The notes under the pieces are model-generated. The model did not search any database. It had not been told where the DNA came from and worked only from the letters and a program-made list of their open reading frames with translations. Shown here piece after piece: positions 1 through 13,486 of a DNA stretch of 64,000 nucleotides. Location: the NCBI RefSeq assembly GCF_021018805.1, contig NC_086248.1:50411485-50475484 (forward strand), given 5' to 3'. Each line of letters starts with the position of its first letter. Position 1 is the stretch's first letter. The position numbers and the translations under genes were made by a program. Source of the stretch: Prinia subflava. Lineage: Eukaryota > Chordata > Aves > Passeriformes > Cisticolidae.

Positions 1-2723
1 TGATTTTGTTATCTGCAGTGTAGAAATTTACCTCAGAGCTGGTGACCCCAGGCTCCCTTTAGATATGATGAAGGGCTATAGACACTTTTAAGCTGTCATT
101 CACCTAGTCTATTTTAGCCACCACCTTCAGTGGCAGATGAATTGTGGTCCTGATCTACCTATTCTTCTCATTTGTCAGTAAAGGGAGCCTGGAGTAAAAA
201 GCTGAGATGTAGATTTCTTATGCATGTATCCCACTCTGTAGTGTCCTAATTGAACTCCCTAAGGCTTTTTTCTACAAAGAGAACTGGCTAAAATCTTTTG
301 TGACAATGATGTCCATCTAATTTCACAAACCTGTTTCTGTTAAAGGAAGTAACTTTTTTATTGTTCGAGATTGAAAGTAAGCCTCTTGGGGTATTTTTAT
401 ACACTTATTTACATTCTAAAAGATGTGGCTGTATATGTAAACAAAAAAGCTTTTTCAAGGAAAGCCTTGCAGTGAGCTCTCTCATGCCTTTTTTGTTGTT
501 GTTCTTGTTGTTGTTGTTAATAATTAAGGGAGAGTTTAGTCTCAGTCATTTAATCAAAATTCAGGGTTGTCCCAAAGTCCTCATGTTTAGCATTTGTATT
601 CTGACTAACTCTGAGAATATATTTTAGGACTTATTTAAATGTTGAAGCTTCCTTATTGCTAGATTTTCTTGTTTTCAGTTTAAAGGTTAGCTGGAAAACT
701 TGGAAGAAAAATTTAGTCATCCTACAAAATGAAAAAAAAAGTGACTGTGATTGGAATGGGTCCAGGATGTGTAAGAGATGATTTGATTAGAAAAGACATC
801 TCTCCCGAGTCTTAATTGAGGTTTATAAGGTTCATGGACAAAGCAATAATCAAACATATGTCCAAAAACAACAACTGGCCCCTCTGCATCTGTCAGTGTG
901 AGCCCTCTACAGTTTTATGGTTCCTCCCATTAGATGTGTTCTAGGGGGAGCTTTGAGAACAGCAGTGTCAAGTGTGTGAAGCCCGGAGACACACAGAATA
1001 CCAAGTCTGACTGACTCAAGCATTTAGTGGATCCTCATGAGCCCATGTAAACTGGGAACTGAGCAACCCTTTATACATCTAATAAGAATTAAAGTGAATA
1101 ACTATGCTAGATGTTATCCATTCAATACTTATCAGGGAAAATAATCCATGCCTTCCCAATTTTGTGAGTGAATTCAGTACATTTCATTACAGTACTTCAG
1201 TACATTTACATTAATGTAAATCTATAATTTATGTTACAAATTTTGTTTGTAATATAAAAAAAATATTTTAAGCCCTCTGTTTTAACCAAAGATCCTTGAG
1301 GGTGCTTTTACTCTGGCATACAGGGTGTGAACCACTTCCTTCAATTGTGAGGGAATTTCACTCAGCAAATCACAACTATTCGAACTCAGTGCCATTGATC
1401 TCAATATTTATATTCACGGCTTCCAGCACAAAAAACCTGAGGATTCTGCTTGTAAATTTCTCCTAGGCCAGTGGAAAACACATGACCCTCAGTTCATTTG
1501 GGCTATGAGATGAAAATATTCTCCTGACCTTTCTGTTTCCCTGTGATTGCTTGGAGGTGTGATTTGACAATCCTGATTGCTTCTCCACAAGCTGCAAAAT
1601 TAAATTTGTCTAACTGGGGAAAGCTGGAGGGAGGTGAGCTGGTGGCATCAGGAATTGCAATAGGATGAGGAGACTAATGGTACTTTTCCTACCTCCCTTT
1701 TCAGGTAACAGCAGAAACAGCTGATCTGGTTTTTTCATTTCACCAAATGGTTTCTCTCTGTGTCCCTCTGTTCTTCTTTGCCTCTATGCTCTTCTTTGCT
1801 GGTACCTACTTTGCCTAATTGAGGAGTTGTCCATAGCTTAGTGGTGATGACTCAGTCACAGCAGCAGCAGCTCACTAACAGCTGTCACAGCATCCACCAC
1901 CAATGACCACTTGGTCACCTCAAAGTCCATGGTGCTGAGGATGGGCTGAGCTTGGGCTCTTCACACTGACTGTGCTCAAGTCTTCTGCCCAGAGGCAAGA
2001 GAAGACTTTTACTGTCTCCATGAGTCTTCGGGATTAAAATTCTTTTTGACCACAAATCTGGTATGTAGTTTAGCATTATGTGCAGGCAAGCCATGTGACT
2101 TCTTTGATAATCTGTCTCTACTTATCTTTGTGGCTGAATGCTCCATGCTGACAAATTTTATAGCATATGATTGGGTAAATGGAAAAGCCTGTCATTCGTC
2201 AGTTAGCTTTTTTTCCTTTTAATTGAATGGCATTTGAGCAGGTTGATGAGCCCGAAAGGAAAGACCATGCAGGTATTTTATAACAGCTATCTGTCATCTT
2301 TATGACAGGCAGATGCTAATTTATACTCCTTTTTTTGCATATGATATGTCAACATTTTTCATGAATGTCATAATCAATATCCAGTATTTCATTTTCTGCA
2401 ACATTTTTTTTTGCCTGATATCCTTCATTAAGAGTCATTTAGACACAAGATGTATGGGGTTACTTCCTTCAGAAGTCAAGTCAGGACTGTATCATGTTTT
2501 TTTCCATAAGATTGAAATAAAATAGGATAAGCCAAGATAGAAAAGGAAATAAAGAGTGGAAAAATTAGCAGATTAGAAGTGTCTTAGAAGAGTCCAGTGA
2601 CTTTCATAAGTAATATGGTTAACTAAAACTGAGTATTAACTGTATGTTTTGTTCTTTTGTAGGCATAAATGAAACAATAATGAAACAATTGCAAGAATTG
2701 TTAAGGTAAATCACAAAAAATGT

Positions 2724-2796
2724 TGGGTTTTTGTTTGTTTGTTTATTTGTGTTTTGTTTTTGGTTTTTTGGTTTTTTGGTGGTTTTTTTCCTTGTT
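2724..2796. repeat. G/T-rich low-complexity stretch
   Basis: Runs of GTTT, then TTTTGG and TTTTTTGG blocks, follow one another with almost no C or A. This is a degenerate simple repeat. The short open frame across it is a by-product of the low complexity. Confidence 0.7.
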
Positions 2797-4639
2797 TTAG
2801 TAAAGGAGGGTCCAGTTTCTCACAAAAGAAAGTTGAGCTGCTCAGTGTTCCTGTAATATATGCATATATTTCAGATATTTTGATCCAGAAAACAGGGAGA
2901 GAGTTGATATTCTGGCCAACAGCTAAAGCTGTATTTCAAAACCTCTGAAACTTTCAGTTAAAAAAATATAGTCTTTTAGAGAAGGATGAAATAGAATTTT
3001 GTATTTTAAGGGCTTTTGAAGTTCCTGAGAGGAATTTTTGATGTTTGAATTTAACTGTATCTGGTTTTAGATATACTTTGGATCTTCTTTGGGTGGCTGA
3101 TACCTTTCACTCTACTGATACCAAGTGCTAGCATTAAACTTTTAGTTTGGGACTGGATTTATTTGTTCATGTCTCAAAGAGGTATGTAACTCATGATTTC
3201 CACCAGTGGAAATCTCCAGGTTAATTCTGAAATGAGCCCAGTCCCTTTCACTGTTAGAAATGGAGGTAAACTCTCCATGCCTCATGGTCTGAGGATTTAC
3301 AGAGGGGATTTGGAGATGTAGGTGAGCCTCTGAAAGTGCTATAAGCAATTCATGTCCACATAGTTCATGTTGTACATGTAAAAGGAAAGAAATTATGATT
3401 GGAGATCCACTACAATTGAAGAAGAAAGATCCCAGGCTGGGTCCCAACAATCTGTCATTTTAGTACTGATAGCTATCTTTGGTGAAGAAGGGCAAGGGGG
3501 TAAAAAAATAAAGAATAATTAAAAAAAGAGATGAAATTGAAGGAGATTATTGATGTGCTCCCCTGAGACTAGAAATGCAAAGGGCCAAGTGTAATCTAAA
3601 ACATCTGGCAGAGGGGAAAGAGTTGGCCTTCAACATGGTAGCTAAAGCAGCTGTATACAGTGTCTTAAAGCAAAAATAGTAGATGTCAGAGGGAAAGCCT
3701 AGATTGATGTTAATATTGGTAAAAAGGAGGGGAGACCTGGAATGCACCCCTAACAGGTAGTTCTGTGGCTCCTCAGGATACTGAGGTCTCCTCCAGAAAT
3801 TTTTGGATATGCTAATTCTATAACTGCATGAGTTGGAACTAGGGCTGATGATGAGCTAGTGTAATATATTTTTCATCAAGCTCTTCTGAAGTGAGATGGC
3901 TGGAAAGCAGTCCCAGAAGGTTTAGAGCATTCTTTTCTAAAGCAACGTCAACTTAGGAGCTAATGGAGATCTTCCCTTGATGGATATTTGGAGTTGGTGC
4001 AGCTGGAAGAAATATTAACAGTAAAAGGGATTAAATTTATCATTAAGTTTTATGTTGTCAGATGATTTCCAAATTCTGAGGTAGACTTTGTGATTATAAA
4101 ATGTGAAATATGTATATTTGAGTCATAAACTAATCAGTAAGGGGTTTTTTGTAATCTCTCTTCCAGAAATTTTCCTTAGGGCTACATCTAGCTTTATCGG
4201 AATACATACAAGCAAAATGCATTGTTCTTAAGAGTTGAAAACTGCTGAGGGTTTCAGTTAAAATGCAGATTTAAATTTGTATATCTTTATTAACCTGACA
4301 TTCAAATCACTGTTTAATGCAATTTCCAAGAGACTAAGAAACCTAATTCTAGTAGGTAATTGTTTTGAATTGTTTTTCATATTGCATTTGCTGTTTTTCT
4401 TGGACACGTGAGCAACATTTTTATTGGCTCAAGCAGAGAACAGCTGGCTGATCCACAAAAAGCGAAGCCATGAATGAATTATTCTGCTTGTCCTAAACAT
4501 ATAAAATAAACTCATCTACTGCAGCAAACAATCCAGGATTTTTGTTTATTTTTGCACATTTTAGAAAAGCTATTTTATAGAGTAAAAATAAAAGACTTTC
4601 AGGAAAGTTTTATTGGTATTGCCTCTATCTGTTCCTTTC

Positions 4640-4752
4640 ACCTGGCAGACTCTTTGCTTGCTAAGAGCTTTAGTCATTTAGGTGAAGCATATGCATCTAT
4701 TACCTGGCTGAGCTTTGGCTCACTAAAAGCCACAGTAATTTAGATAAAGCAG
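4640..4752. repeat. Diverged 62-bp tandem duplication
   Basis: Two adjacent segments begin ACCTGGC at 4640 and 4702. They share the order CTTTG, CTAA-AGC, AGT-ATTTAG and AAGCA with scattered substitutions and small gaps. The second copy is recognisable to about 4752. The divergence suggests an old local duplication. Confidence 0.5.
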
Positions 4753-6152
4753 ATTCTGATATATTTGAAAAGGAAGTATGGCTTTACAGAATACTGCCTG
4801 CTGTGGATCATGGTACTGGGTCACATGCTGTCTCTAGCCACTGAAAAGCAGGACCCTGAGACCAATCTCTTAAACCCTTTTATACTGTAAGGTGATTAAA
4901 ACAAAAGAAGTAATCTAATTTTTTTTATTTTCTTTTTTGTGAGTCAGGCATAGGTAACTGCAAACTCCCAATATTATGTACTCTATTTCCGTGAAAAAAT
5001 GAGAAATCAACTTTGTGGGTGATTTTTACCTCTCTTACTGTGTTGTGCTGGCAATTTTCTTTCCAGTGATTCCAAGCGATTTCGATCTCCTCTAGAAGAC
5101 CATCATAGACTTTTTGTAATTAAGCTAACTTGTTCCTTTGTTATTCCTTTCTTCTTTCCTGTTAACACTCAGCTGGGGTTTTGTTGGCATTCCATCTGCT
5201 TGAGAAACTTCCATCAGAAGGGAATATTGTCAAAGATTTGCTGCTTTTTCTCCTGTTCCTGTCAGAACAGCTGCTGGTGATGACACACCCACTGTGTGGC
5301 ATTTGTTCATGGGAGATTTCCTCCTGGGGAAGTTCAGGTTGTCTGGACATAGGGCAGGTGTGAGTTCTGTATGCACACAAGTAATCCCCCTCTTACATGG
5401 CAAATAGAGTATATACAAGCTAATCTTTGGAAGAGCTGATGTTCTTCTTGATTCTCGGGGGATTTACTGTCTATGGAAATTCTAAGCATACAAGGGTGAC
5501 AGTAAGGGGTCCCTAATGCAAATATGGGAACCCAGCATTGCACAGCTTTGCAAGTTTTCTTGGACTCCCAAAGCGAATTGCATAGAAGACACTGGGTAGG
5601 GATTGAGATTCTGGTTTTGCAAGGAAGGGTTTCTTCAAAACTGGACATCTTGATACCACAGGCATACTTTGTATGCTTAATGACCTTGAGGCACTAGCTT
5701 AGACAGAAGATCACATCTTGGGGCTGGCATGCATTTGGCTTGTTTTCTGCCTCTGTGCAGAAGTCAAAAGCCATCTCATTTAATTGTCACAGACTTTGTC
5801 TTGCTACATCCTGCCAAAACACAGTTTAAGATCCAACACATCGCACACTAATCAGCACACAAGGTAATGTGTGAAGTAATGTGTAAAAATCCCTCTAAGT
5901 GAGAATGCAGTTTCTGTGATGTACACAAAATTTGGTGCTGCTAAAAAATGGCCTTTTAAAAACTTTTCTACCAGAATCAGGGCAAGGTCCAAGAGCTAGT
6001 TGAACAGTTAAATGTGCTTTGTTGTAGTTTAAATTTTGGGGGGGTCCCCGGGAAGTGCTTCCCGGGAGTCCCCCGGGCTCTAGGATCGTGATTGTTCCCG
6101 TGCTGGCAGGCAAAGAGACTCAGACGCCGGTGGGATGCTGATGAGGTGAGGG

Positions 6153-6158
6153 TTTATT
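6153..6158 (-). terminator. LTR polyadenylation signal AATAAA
   Basis: TTTATT on the plus strand reads AATAAA on the minus strand. It sits at the same place as the AATAAA of the two proviral LTRs (38440 and 40882), just after the pyrimidine-rich block. Confidence 0.7.
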
Positions 6159-6262
6159 CACTGAGGGAGAGGGGAAGGGAAGGGGGGAAGGGGAAGGGGG
6201 AGAGGGAAGGGGAGCATCCGGAGGCCTCCAGGGGGAATAGGGGCAAAGAGGCAGAGTTTTGC

Positions 6263-6276
6263 ATTTGCATTTGCAT
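6263..6276 (-). promoter_or_regulatory. Two overlapping octamer motifs (ATGCAAAT) in the solo LTR
   Basis: ATTTGCAT occurs at 6263-6270 and 6269-6276, which is ATGCAAAT on the LTR sense strand, with related TTTGCAT copies nearby. ATGCAAAT is the classical POU-domain (Oct) binding octamer. The two proviral LTRs lack the array and read through AAGAATGCTAAGGCAG at this place. Function is inferred from the motif alone. Confidence 0.4.
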
Positions 6277-9053
6277 CTTGCGTTTGCATTCTTAACACCG
6301 AGGTTCAAAGGGGCGCGGTAACATTCTCCAGCCAATGAGGTTACAGATACACAATACTGCAGGGAGGATACAGACTTGGGATAAACCATACATTTTCCAG
6401 GGGTGAGCCAGAGCAAACCATTTCCATAAAATGCAATCCCACAGTGCTTCCATGACATGACCACTCCATGCTGCTTGCCTTCTCCCTGGTAAGGCAAAAA
6501 AATGTTCCTTCAATGGATCTGCTGTTCCTAAAGAGCCTTGAATCTCTGTGGGATAAGAAGACCAATTCCTCATAGCTGCCAGGAAAATCCCCAAGACTGG
6601 TCTACTTATGCTGTTCTTGAAATAATCATAGCGTATTGAAGAGATCAGCTGAGACTGTGGAACTCATCTCTGCTTGCTCTTCTGTTTTCTCTGTCCCAGG
6701 ATTACTGAGGTCTTCTGTCATGTTTTCCAGCTGCAGTGTATTTACCCTAGAGGAGTCAGTAAAAAAAATTCTCTTAGATTTACTGTGTTAATTGTCAAAG
6801 ACAATAAATAAGCAAGATTTTGGGTTACACCAGACTAATGAGAGCTTTGATAGATCTTTTTTTCCACGTTACTTGTTCTCAAAATATCTGAACTGCCAGC
6901 CCTTCCCACAAAGGTGAAGCGGCATAAATTTTACTTCTAATTTTGATTATGTATATGAGCTTTGACTGTTGGCATGGAAACTGCTAATTTTCACTAATTT
7001 TCTAAAAGTAAATTCCAGTTGCCCTCTTGTTAGTCTGTAAATTGGAATTAAAATTAGTGTAGAAGATGGTGTGTAAGTTTTAACTGTTCCACCTTTAACT
7101 GTTCCACAGTCTTCAAAAAGTTTGTGCATTATTATAAGAAAGGGTGAGACAAAATAAATTGTAGTAACAAGCAACTGGAGGAGAACATGATAAATCAGAT
7201 TTTTTATAAGTATTGCTATATTTTCTGAAGGAGAGCCAAGCTACAATGTTTAGTTTGTTCTTGCAAGAATCTGAGATCAAAGTACATTCTCTCCCACAGT
7301 CATATCCTACAGATCATTTTGTCCTTGGGTAGAAAGAAAAAGCCCTATATTTTTAAACATTAGCTAAGTATCTCAGAAGGAATCTGACTACTCTGTAAAT
7401 CTTCCTGATTTAAGATGACAGAGTAACTTTCTCATCTATAGTTCAATTTGATTAGTTTGATTACCTGTTTTGAATATCTATTGTTTGATGGCTTGGGCAT
7501 ATTCATGTCTCTAACTCATGACCTTGCTATTTGCTATTCTGCTATGGAAAAAAAAATATTGCTTCTGGAAGTTCTGTAGTGGCTTGATTTACGCAATTTT
7601 TGTATTTTGTCATCTTTTAAAAAATCCTTATTTATTTTAATCTGTTTGACATTTACTTGGAAAATTACAAAGGTGCTAGCAATCTCCTACAAACCATTTC
7701 CATGATGCTTGTCTCTACTTCCCAAAATAGTACCACACTTTTCATAGGTTGTCTCAATGACACAGAAGCATCCTTCTAGTTCATTGTTTCAATTGTGTAG
7801 AAGTCCTTTAGAAAATTACAAAGAAACATGTCTTTCCTGATTTCCCTCATTTCCTGGGAAATCTTTTTGGTAGGATTTAGGGCTCCCGTTCCTCAGTATA
7901 ATTTTGCAATTCCAGGTTGTGCCTACTGCAGGCCTCTCCAGAAGGACATCCTAGGAATATGGTGGACGTTGTCTTAATCTTTGTGTCATCTGTGTTCTGC
8001 AGTTCAGCCTTAGCCACTTTCCTTTCTGAATCTTCATTATTTATTCCATTCAGAGTCAAAGGACCATTTGCCCTAACCTAGGTTTTCCTCTCCCAAAGTG
8101 TACTTCCTGCTCCCAACATAAGCTTTTTTGTCTAAGCAATTTTCAAATTCCTCAAATATAATTTTTCCAAACAAAATAATTAACTGTAAGGAATAAAACA
8201 AGCATTTTCTTTGTAAAGTGGTGGCATATGGATAGCTGTGACAACCCATCTTTTGTTTGCAAAAACGCTGTTGTAGGGTAATAAATTATAGCAAAACTAC
8301 AACAAAACCTTGTAATGACCTCCACACTCTCGTTTATTTTATTGTCAAAATTTGCAAGTTAATAAACATACGGCGTACATTTTGTCAGTGGAAAGATGCA
8401 TATTAGGCTTTCAGCTCTCTCTTTCCTTCCCCCTCTGAGGACTGTGAAAAGCTTAAAGCTGTCACAGTGAAGTAGACTCTTGTAAAGAAGGATTTAGCTC
8501 AGTGGTGCTTAAAGGTTAATGAATTTTACCCAGAGATTGTGTAATCTATTGGACTAGCATTGGCTAGTGTACTCTGCTCAGTAACTTGTGGAATGGTTAG
8601 ATTATCTGAATGCCTACATTACAGCTACCCAAATACTCTCTTTATTCCTCCCAGCTTTCTCTCTTAAATTTCCACCAAAACAACCTAGTTATATGCAGAA
8701 AATATGCATTAAAATAACCTTTGCATTTTATGTTTCATAACTAAAGCACACTGAAGTTAATGTGAATCTTTCCATTTACTTCAGGGGACTTTACGTCTAG
8801 CACTAGAGATGGTTTTTTCCAATTGTCTTGTACCTTGTCATTTGTTCTGCTGAAATGATAGCCTGACTGAGAAACTGTAAGTCAGGAAGCTTTGCAAAAG
8901 AAAAAAAAAGCAAATATACCCAAATCCTATCAAGGATCACACTGGAACTGTGTCTTAACGGGATTCATCAAAACAGTATTTCTCAGACTACGTAGCCTAT
9001 CTTTTGAGATATTTCATGCAATCGTAAATCTTTCGTAAATTTTGCACTGTTGT

Positions 9054-9115
9054 TAGAGCTTCCAAGAAACAGAAAATTTGTTCCTAGAGCTTCCAGTAAA
9101 CAGAAAATTTGTTCC
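9054..9115. repeat. 31-bp direct tandem duplication
   Basis: TAGAGCTTCCA begins both copies (9054-9084 and 9085-9115) and CAGAAAATTTGTTCC ends both. Only two bases in the middle differ (AG against GT). The high identity points to a recent local slippage or duplication event. Confidence 0.9.
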
Positions 9116-12100
9116 ATGAAAAGTTATCTTATCAAAAGTGACATATAGTTTTCCTGGCATTTATTCTACAATTAGCCAGTGCAGCAGTCTTTCTTTTTCA
9201 TGGTCATTTCTAGCTGATAAACTCAGGTTTTTTTCTAGCAGAAGTTCTTGCCTTAAGTCCTGAAAGATAGACTTGTATTTTGGCTGCTTCATTTTGTTAT
9301 TTGCAATGCTACAGCCTGGTGTCATAATTTCTTCCTGTCCAACAAGAAAATATTTTTCATCAATTGGACCTATTAACTTTCAGTCACCAGCAACTCCTTC
9401 CTACTTTTTGTCCCAACCCATGAAAATAGAAAATGAAAACAGCTCCATCGGCTACAGCCGAGGAACTCTGTGAGTTACCTCTCTCTAAGGCCTTAATGAC
9501 TAAGAAAAGCTTCCTTTCTATCCCTCAGTTTACTACCCACTTTACAACCATTGTGCAAACCCCACTGCATGTAATTAAATAATTTCTCAAATATGCCCAT
9601 GGCTAAATAGCTTAATAAAATCCAATTTATGCAACCTTTCCAAATTTTATCTAACCCCAAAAAGATTGTTATTACAGATATCAGGCTGATCTGGCATGCT
9701 CTAACTTATGTGAACATATATACATTGTATGCTGAGAAAATCCCAGAGAATGGAGTGGTAGAGACAGCTTGTCTCCTGTAAACCTTGGTGTTCAAGGTAA
9801 CTGCCTTAACTCTGGTTGATACAGGATTCATGAAGGAATTGTTATCCATGGAAGGCAATTGCAAAATTCATCTCGTACAGAACAGAATTATTTTTGAGGG
9901 ATGCATCTTGCCTTTTTTCTCACGAATACAAAAAGCTTGCTGTGTGTCAGGACTGTGTTCTTTTTGACCAAAGCAGGAATCACGTTTGTTTTGCTAAACC
10001 AAAAAAGGGATAGTAGATCAGACAAGTTCAGCAGCTTCTGGAAGAAAACTGTGCAAAGAAAGAGGAAGTGTGTCCTGGCATCTTAGCCACAATAACAACC
10101 ATTAACTTACTTCAGGGCTGCTTCTTCCATTTAGTGTAATGTTTCCAGTATCCAGATAGGTTTAGGTGGGAGTAAGAATGGTCCTCAAGTTACTTTACAT
10201 TCTTTTGCATCCCACAGTTCACTGCCATCAATCTTTAATATCCACATACAGCAAAAGTCTTGAGTGTTAAAATCAGCTTTTTGTTCATCGTTAAGTTACT
10301 GAACCTAAACATTACTTAACTTTCCACGTTAACAATACAGTACACCACATGAAGGAAAACTGTTAGCAATCACTTCTTTCTTCAGGAACAGAAGAACTGC
10401 AAACTTATTTATGTTATACAATTGTTTGAAATTTTCTAGTAAAAGTAGTTAAGAAATATTAACTGCTACGCAACACAAGAGAAAAGAGGGACATGGAGTC
10501 ACCTCCACATATAATCTCATACCTGATCTGTTAAACTGGTCATCATTTCTTAGTAATAGATGGTAAAAAAATGTTATTTGACACCTTTAAATTCTAAACC
10601 TTTTGCTTATCAATTGCCTCTGCAGGTATCTCCAACAATTTACCCCACAAGCTAAAGATTTTGGTATTTCTAATTGAAAATAAAAACATTCAAAAAACAT
10701 GTATTTTTAACAAATTTTTAGACATTTAGCATGTGTTAATTCTTACTGGAAGGTTGGAAAAAGGAGAAATCTCTCCGTCAATCACACCTCTAAAGAAAAG
10801 TATTTGTGTGCAGTCTGATGAAAAAAACCCAAATTACTTATAAAAGCATACAGAGATAAAATTTATCAGTGTTTCCAAGATATGCCAGATAAGACTTGAT
10901 TCCTGTATTTTCTCAGAAAAAAAAAATCATCAAATTCAGGATTGTCCTCTGTTTCCAACTTTACAGCTCACATGGGCATTTTTTATGGCATGGACACATT
11001 TTTTGCTTTGCATTGACAAAGGCTTACTGAGTAAGGTCAATAAACACAAAAGAGCTACACTATAAAGCACTGTCCTCTAGCAGTGATGTCTTTGTGTATG
11101 TTGCTTTACTTTTGAGCTTCTACCTGTCACAACAATAATACCTCTTTGTCAAGGACGGGTAAGAAAAGACAAGGAAACAATGAATAGAAATCCCTGATGT
11201 TTGTCCATAACCCTCTGCTTATTGTTACAAGATGAACAAGAAAAACATACTTTAAAATGAAATTTTAATACAACTTTTATACTTTTTAAAATTAAGCCAA
11301 TTTTTTCTCATCTTTTCATGCTTCCTTTACATAATTTCTATTATTTTAGATCCCTTTTCTACATATTCTCTCTCCAGCTTTTTTTGTCTTCTCTAGCCAC
11401 CTCCATTTCCTTTTAAGTGACAATGCTAAATTGGTTCAAGCTTTAGTAGTTCAAGAAAGATACCACTTCATCTTCCTTGCTTTATGCTGTCAAAATATTC
11501 CCCTGAAGTCTCCGTTCAGTTTTAAAATAATAGTACAATCTGTCACACACCTTTTACTCTAATTTGTCATTTCTTCTAGTTTCCATCCACTTCTCCTGGT
11601 GGCAGTACTTTAATTCCCTCTGCACTTTACTGGCCTCTTCATGAGAAATTATATATATGCATGTTTTTCCTGCATTCAGTCTAGGTAAGTCTCTCTCACA
11701 TGGCCCAATATAAGGTTTATCCTTGAAATCCAGCTGGGAAGAAGTGTCTTGACTATGTCTGTCCTCCCATCTGACACAGTTTTACATCAATCACTGGGTG
11801 GGATAGCAAGGAAGAAGGCTGTGGGATGAATATATTATTTTAGCAGGCCAGGTTCTTCCTCTGTGGCACTGTTCAAGACAAATCATGTGGAAAGAAACAC
11901 ATATAATCAGTGCAACAGTGTTGAGGAGCTAAAGATATCGACTTGATCGTGGCATGCTCATCATAATGACAACTGAATCTAGTAAGGACTGTAAGGAATC
12001 AAATTTTTACTGATGAGTGGAATATGTTTATGTTTATGGTGTAAAAGAAAGGGTAAACAGAGATGGAAAAGAAAGGGAGTGTGAAAAGTGTAAAATGAGC

Positions 12101-13036
12101 AGGGAATTCAGCCTGTTTAGAAGAGCTGAAAGGCAGGAGTCGTGCAAATCTGCATGGATGGTAAAGGATAACAATTAAAAGTGGGGGAGTGAAAGACAAG
12201 GAAAAGGGGTGGAGTGAGATTATATCAGGGTTTTGATTGTAATTTTTTTGTTTTACTTCATTAAAGAGTCAGTGAGATCCTGTGAAAAGGTGAGAAAAGC
12301 TTGATTTGAAAGCCAAATCTGTAATTTAGTTTGCTAGTCATGTAAGAACCAATTTCAAACAGAATGACTAAAAAGTATTTCTTAAAACAGATGGAGGCCA
12401 TGATTTGGGATATGATGTGATCGGATAACCAAAAGATATTCTGGACAATTCAGGGTTAGTGGTTATGGTGTTAAATAAATTTTTCTGCTTTTACATGGTT
12501 TTCTTAGGTGATGCTGAATTTGAATTTGATACAGAAAACTGGAACTTGTATTTTCCAAAGGCCATCATGCAATGAGGTATTAGGTAACCACGATTTAAAT
12601 GAGAACATATACTAGAAGTGGACTCTTTCACTTAATGACCTTAACAGAGGATATACCAATTTTGTAGGTGTCATCATTTCTTAGAATGTTTCTTCTTCAT
12701 TAAACTCAGTTCACTTGCTCATTTTCTTAAGTGAAAGATGAATTTAATATTTCATTTTAATTAGGCACTGGAATGATGTCATATTTAATTAGTTCAGCCT
12801 CCCTCAAAGATGTGATTGCACACAGTGTTTTAAACACTTACTAATATTCTATGATATGTTCGAAACTTTTAGTTAAAATTGAGGTACAAACACTCACATT
12901 TGATTATAATATTTTCAGAAATGGGAGATTTAACCATGAACTTTGGCTACTGCATATTGCCCTACTAAGAAGAATAAAAGTTCTTTGTAAACAAGGCAAA
13001 CTCTCCATCCAGTTCAATCATCCCTTTAACTAGGAA

Positions 13037-13090
13037 TATTTTATTAATTAATAAATGTTTTATTAATTCATGTATTAATTTTATTAATTA
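13037..13090. repeat. TTAATTAA-rich low-complexity patch
   Basis: TATTAATTAAT-like words recur several times within about 55 bases, giving an AT-only palindromic patch. No coding or element assignment is possible. Confidence 0.6.
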
Positions 13091-13486
13091 CTCATTCCTT
13101 AGAATCAAGTAGAGGATCTAAGGCCCATTTTTGACTTATATTCTTTATCTAAAAAATATAAATTGTTATTTTCAGGTGGGTAGTGACTGATGAAAAAGCA
13201 AGCAAACAAAACAAAATTCTTCATAAGATGAAGAATATGAGAGTGAAATCTCGACAAAACAAGAGTTCTTGGTTTGTCTCTTGACTTGCTAGTGCCAGAA
13301 GGATGTGCTTTAGGATATCAGGGCACTCATATGATATAAGCTGGACTGCTTAAGAGAATATGGTGGTAATTTTCTGAATTTTTTCATGTTATTATTTTGC
13401 ACAAAGCTGCATAGGAGAAAGTGTGCTCATTTGAGTAATTTTGCTCATTGTTTCTTTGCCATATAAAACTCATATTAAAAACCTTT

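Larger units (their letters stand above)
1..6013. other. AT-rich sequence, no gene recognised
   Basis: Neither strand shows a convincing exon. Open frames are under about 130 codons and have random-looking composition. Small structures seen are an 18-bp palindrome at 1204-1221, a G/T-rich stretch at 2724-2796 and an old 62-bp tandem duplication at 4640-4752. No interspersed repeat could be named with confidence. Probably intergenic or intronic. Confidence 0.6.
6014..6449 (-). mobile_element. ERVK-type solo LTR with 6-bp target duplication
   Basis: The LTR itself is 6020-6443 (424 bp), in minus orientation. Read on the minus strand it begins TGTGGGATTGC at 6443 and ends in CA at 6020, the canonical TG...CA ends. 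GTGCTT occurs at 6014-6019 and again at 6444-6449, a perfect 6-bp target duplication as expected for class II (ERVK) integration. It belongs to the same family as the LTRs at 38150 and 40591: same start, the CCAAT-containing CCTCATTGGCTGG segment, a C-rich stretch with CTCCC modules, then AATAAACCCTCACC. The middle differs from those copies. No internal sequence remains, so LTR-LTR recombination has removed the body. Confidence 0.92.
6450..13486. other. AT-rich sequence, no gene recognised
   Basis: No exon, RNA gene or named repeat is supported across this 7-kb stretch. Open frames are short and AT-driven. The only structure I can point to is a perfect-period 31-bp duplication at 9054-9115 and a TTAATTAA-rich patch at 13037-13090. 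Segments conserved across birds could exist here but cannot be seen from one sequence. Confidence 0.6.
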
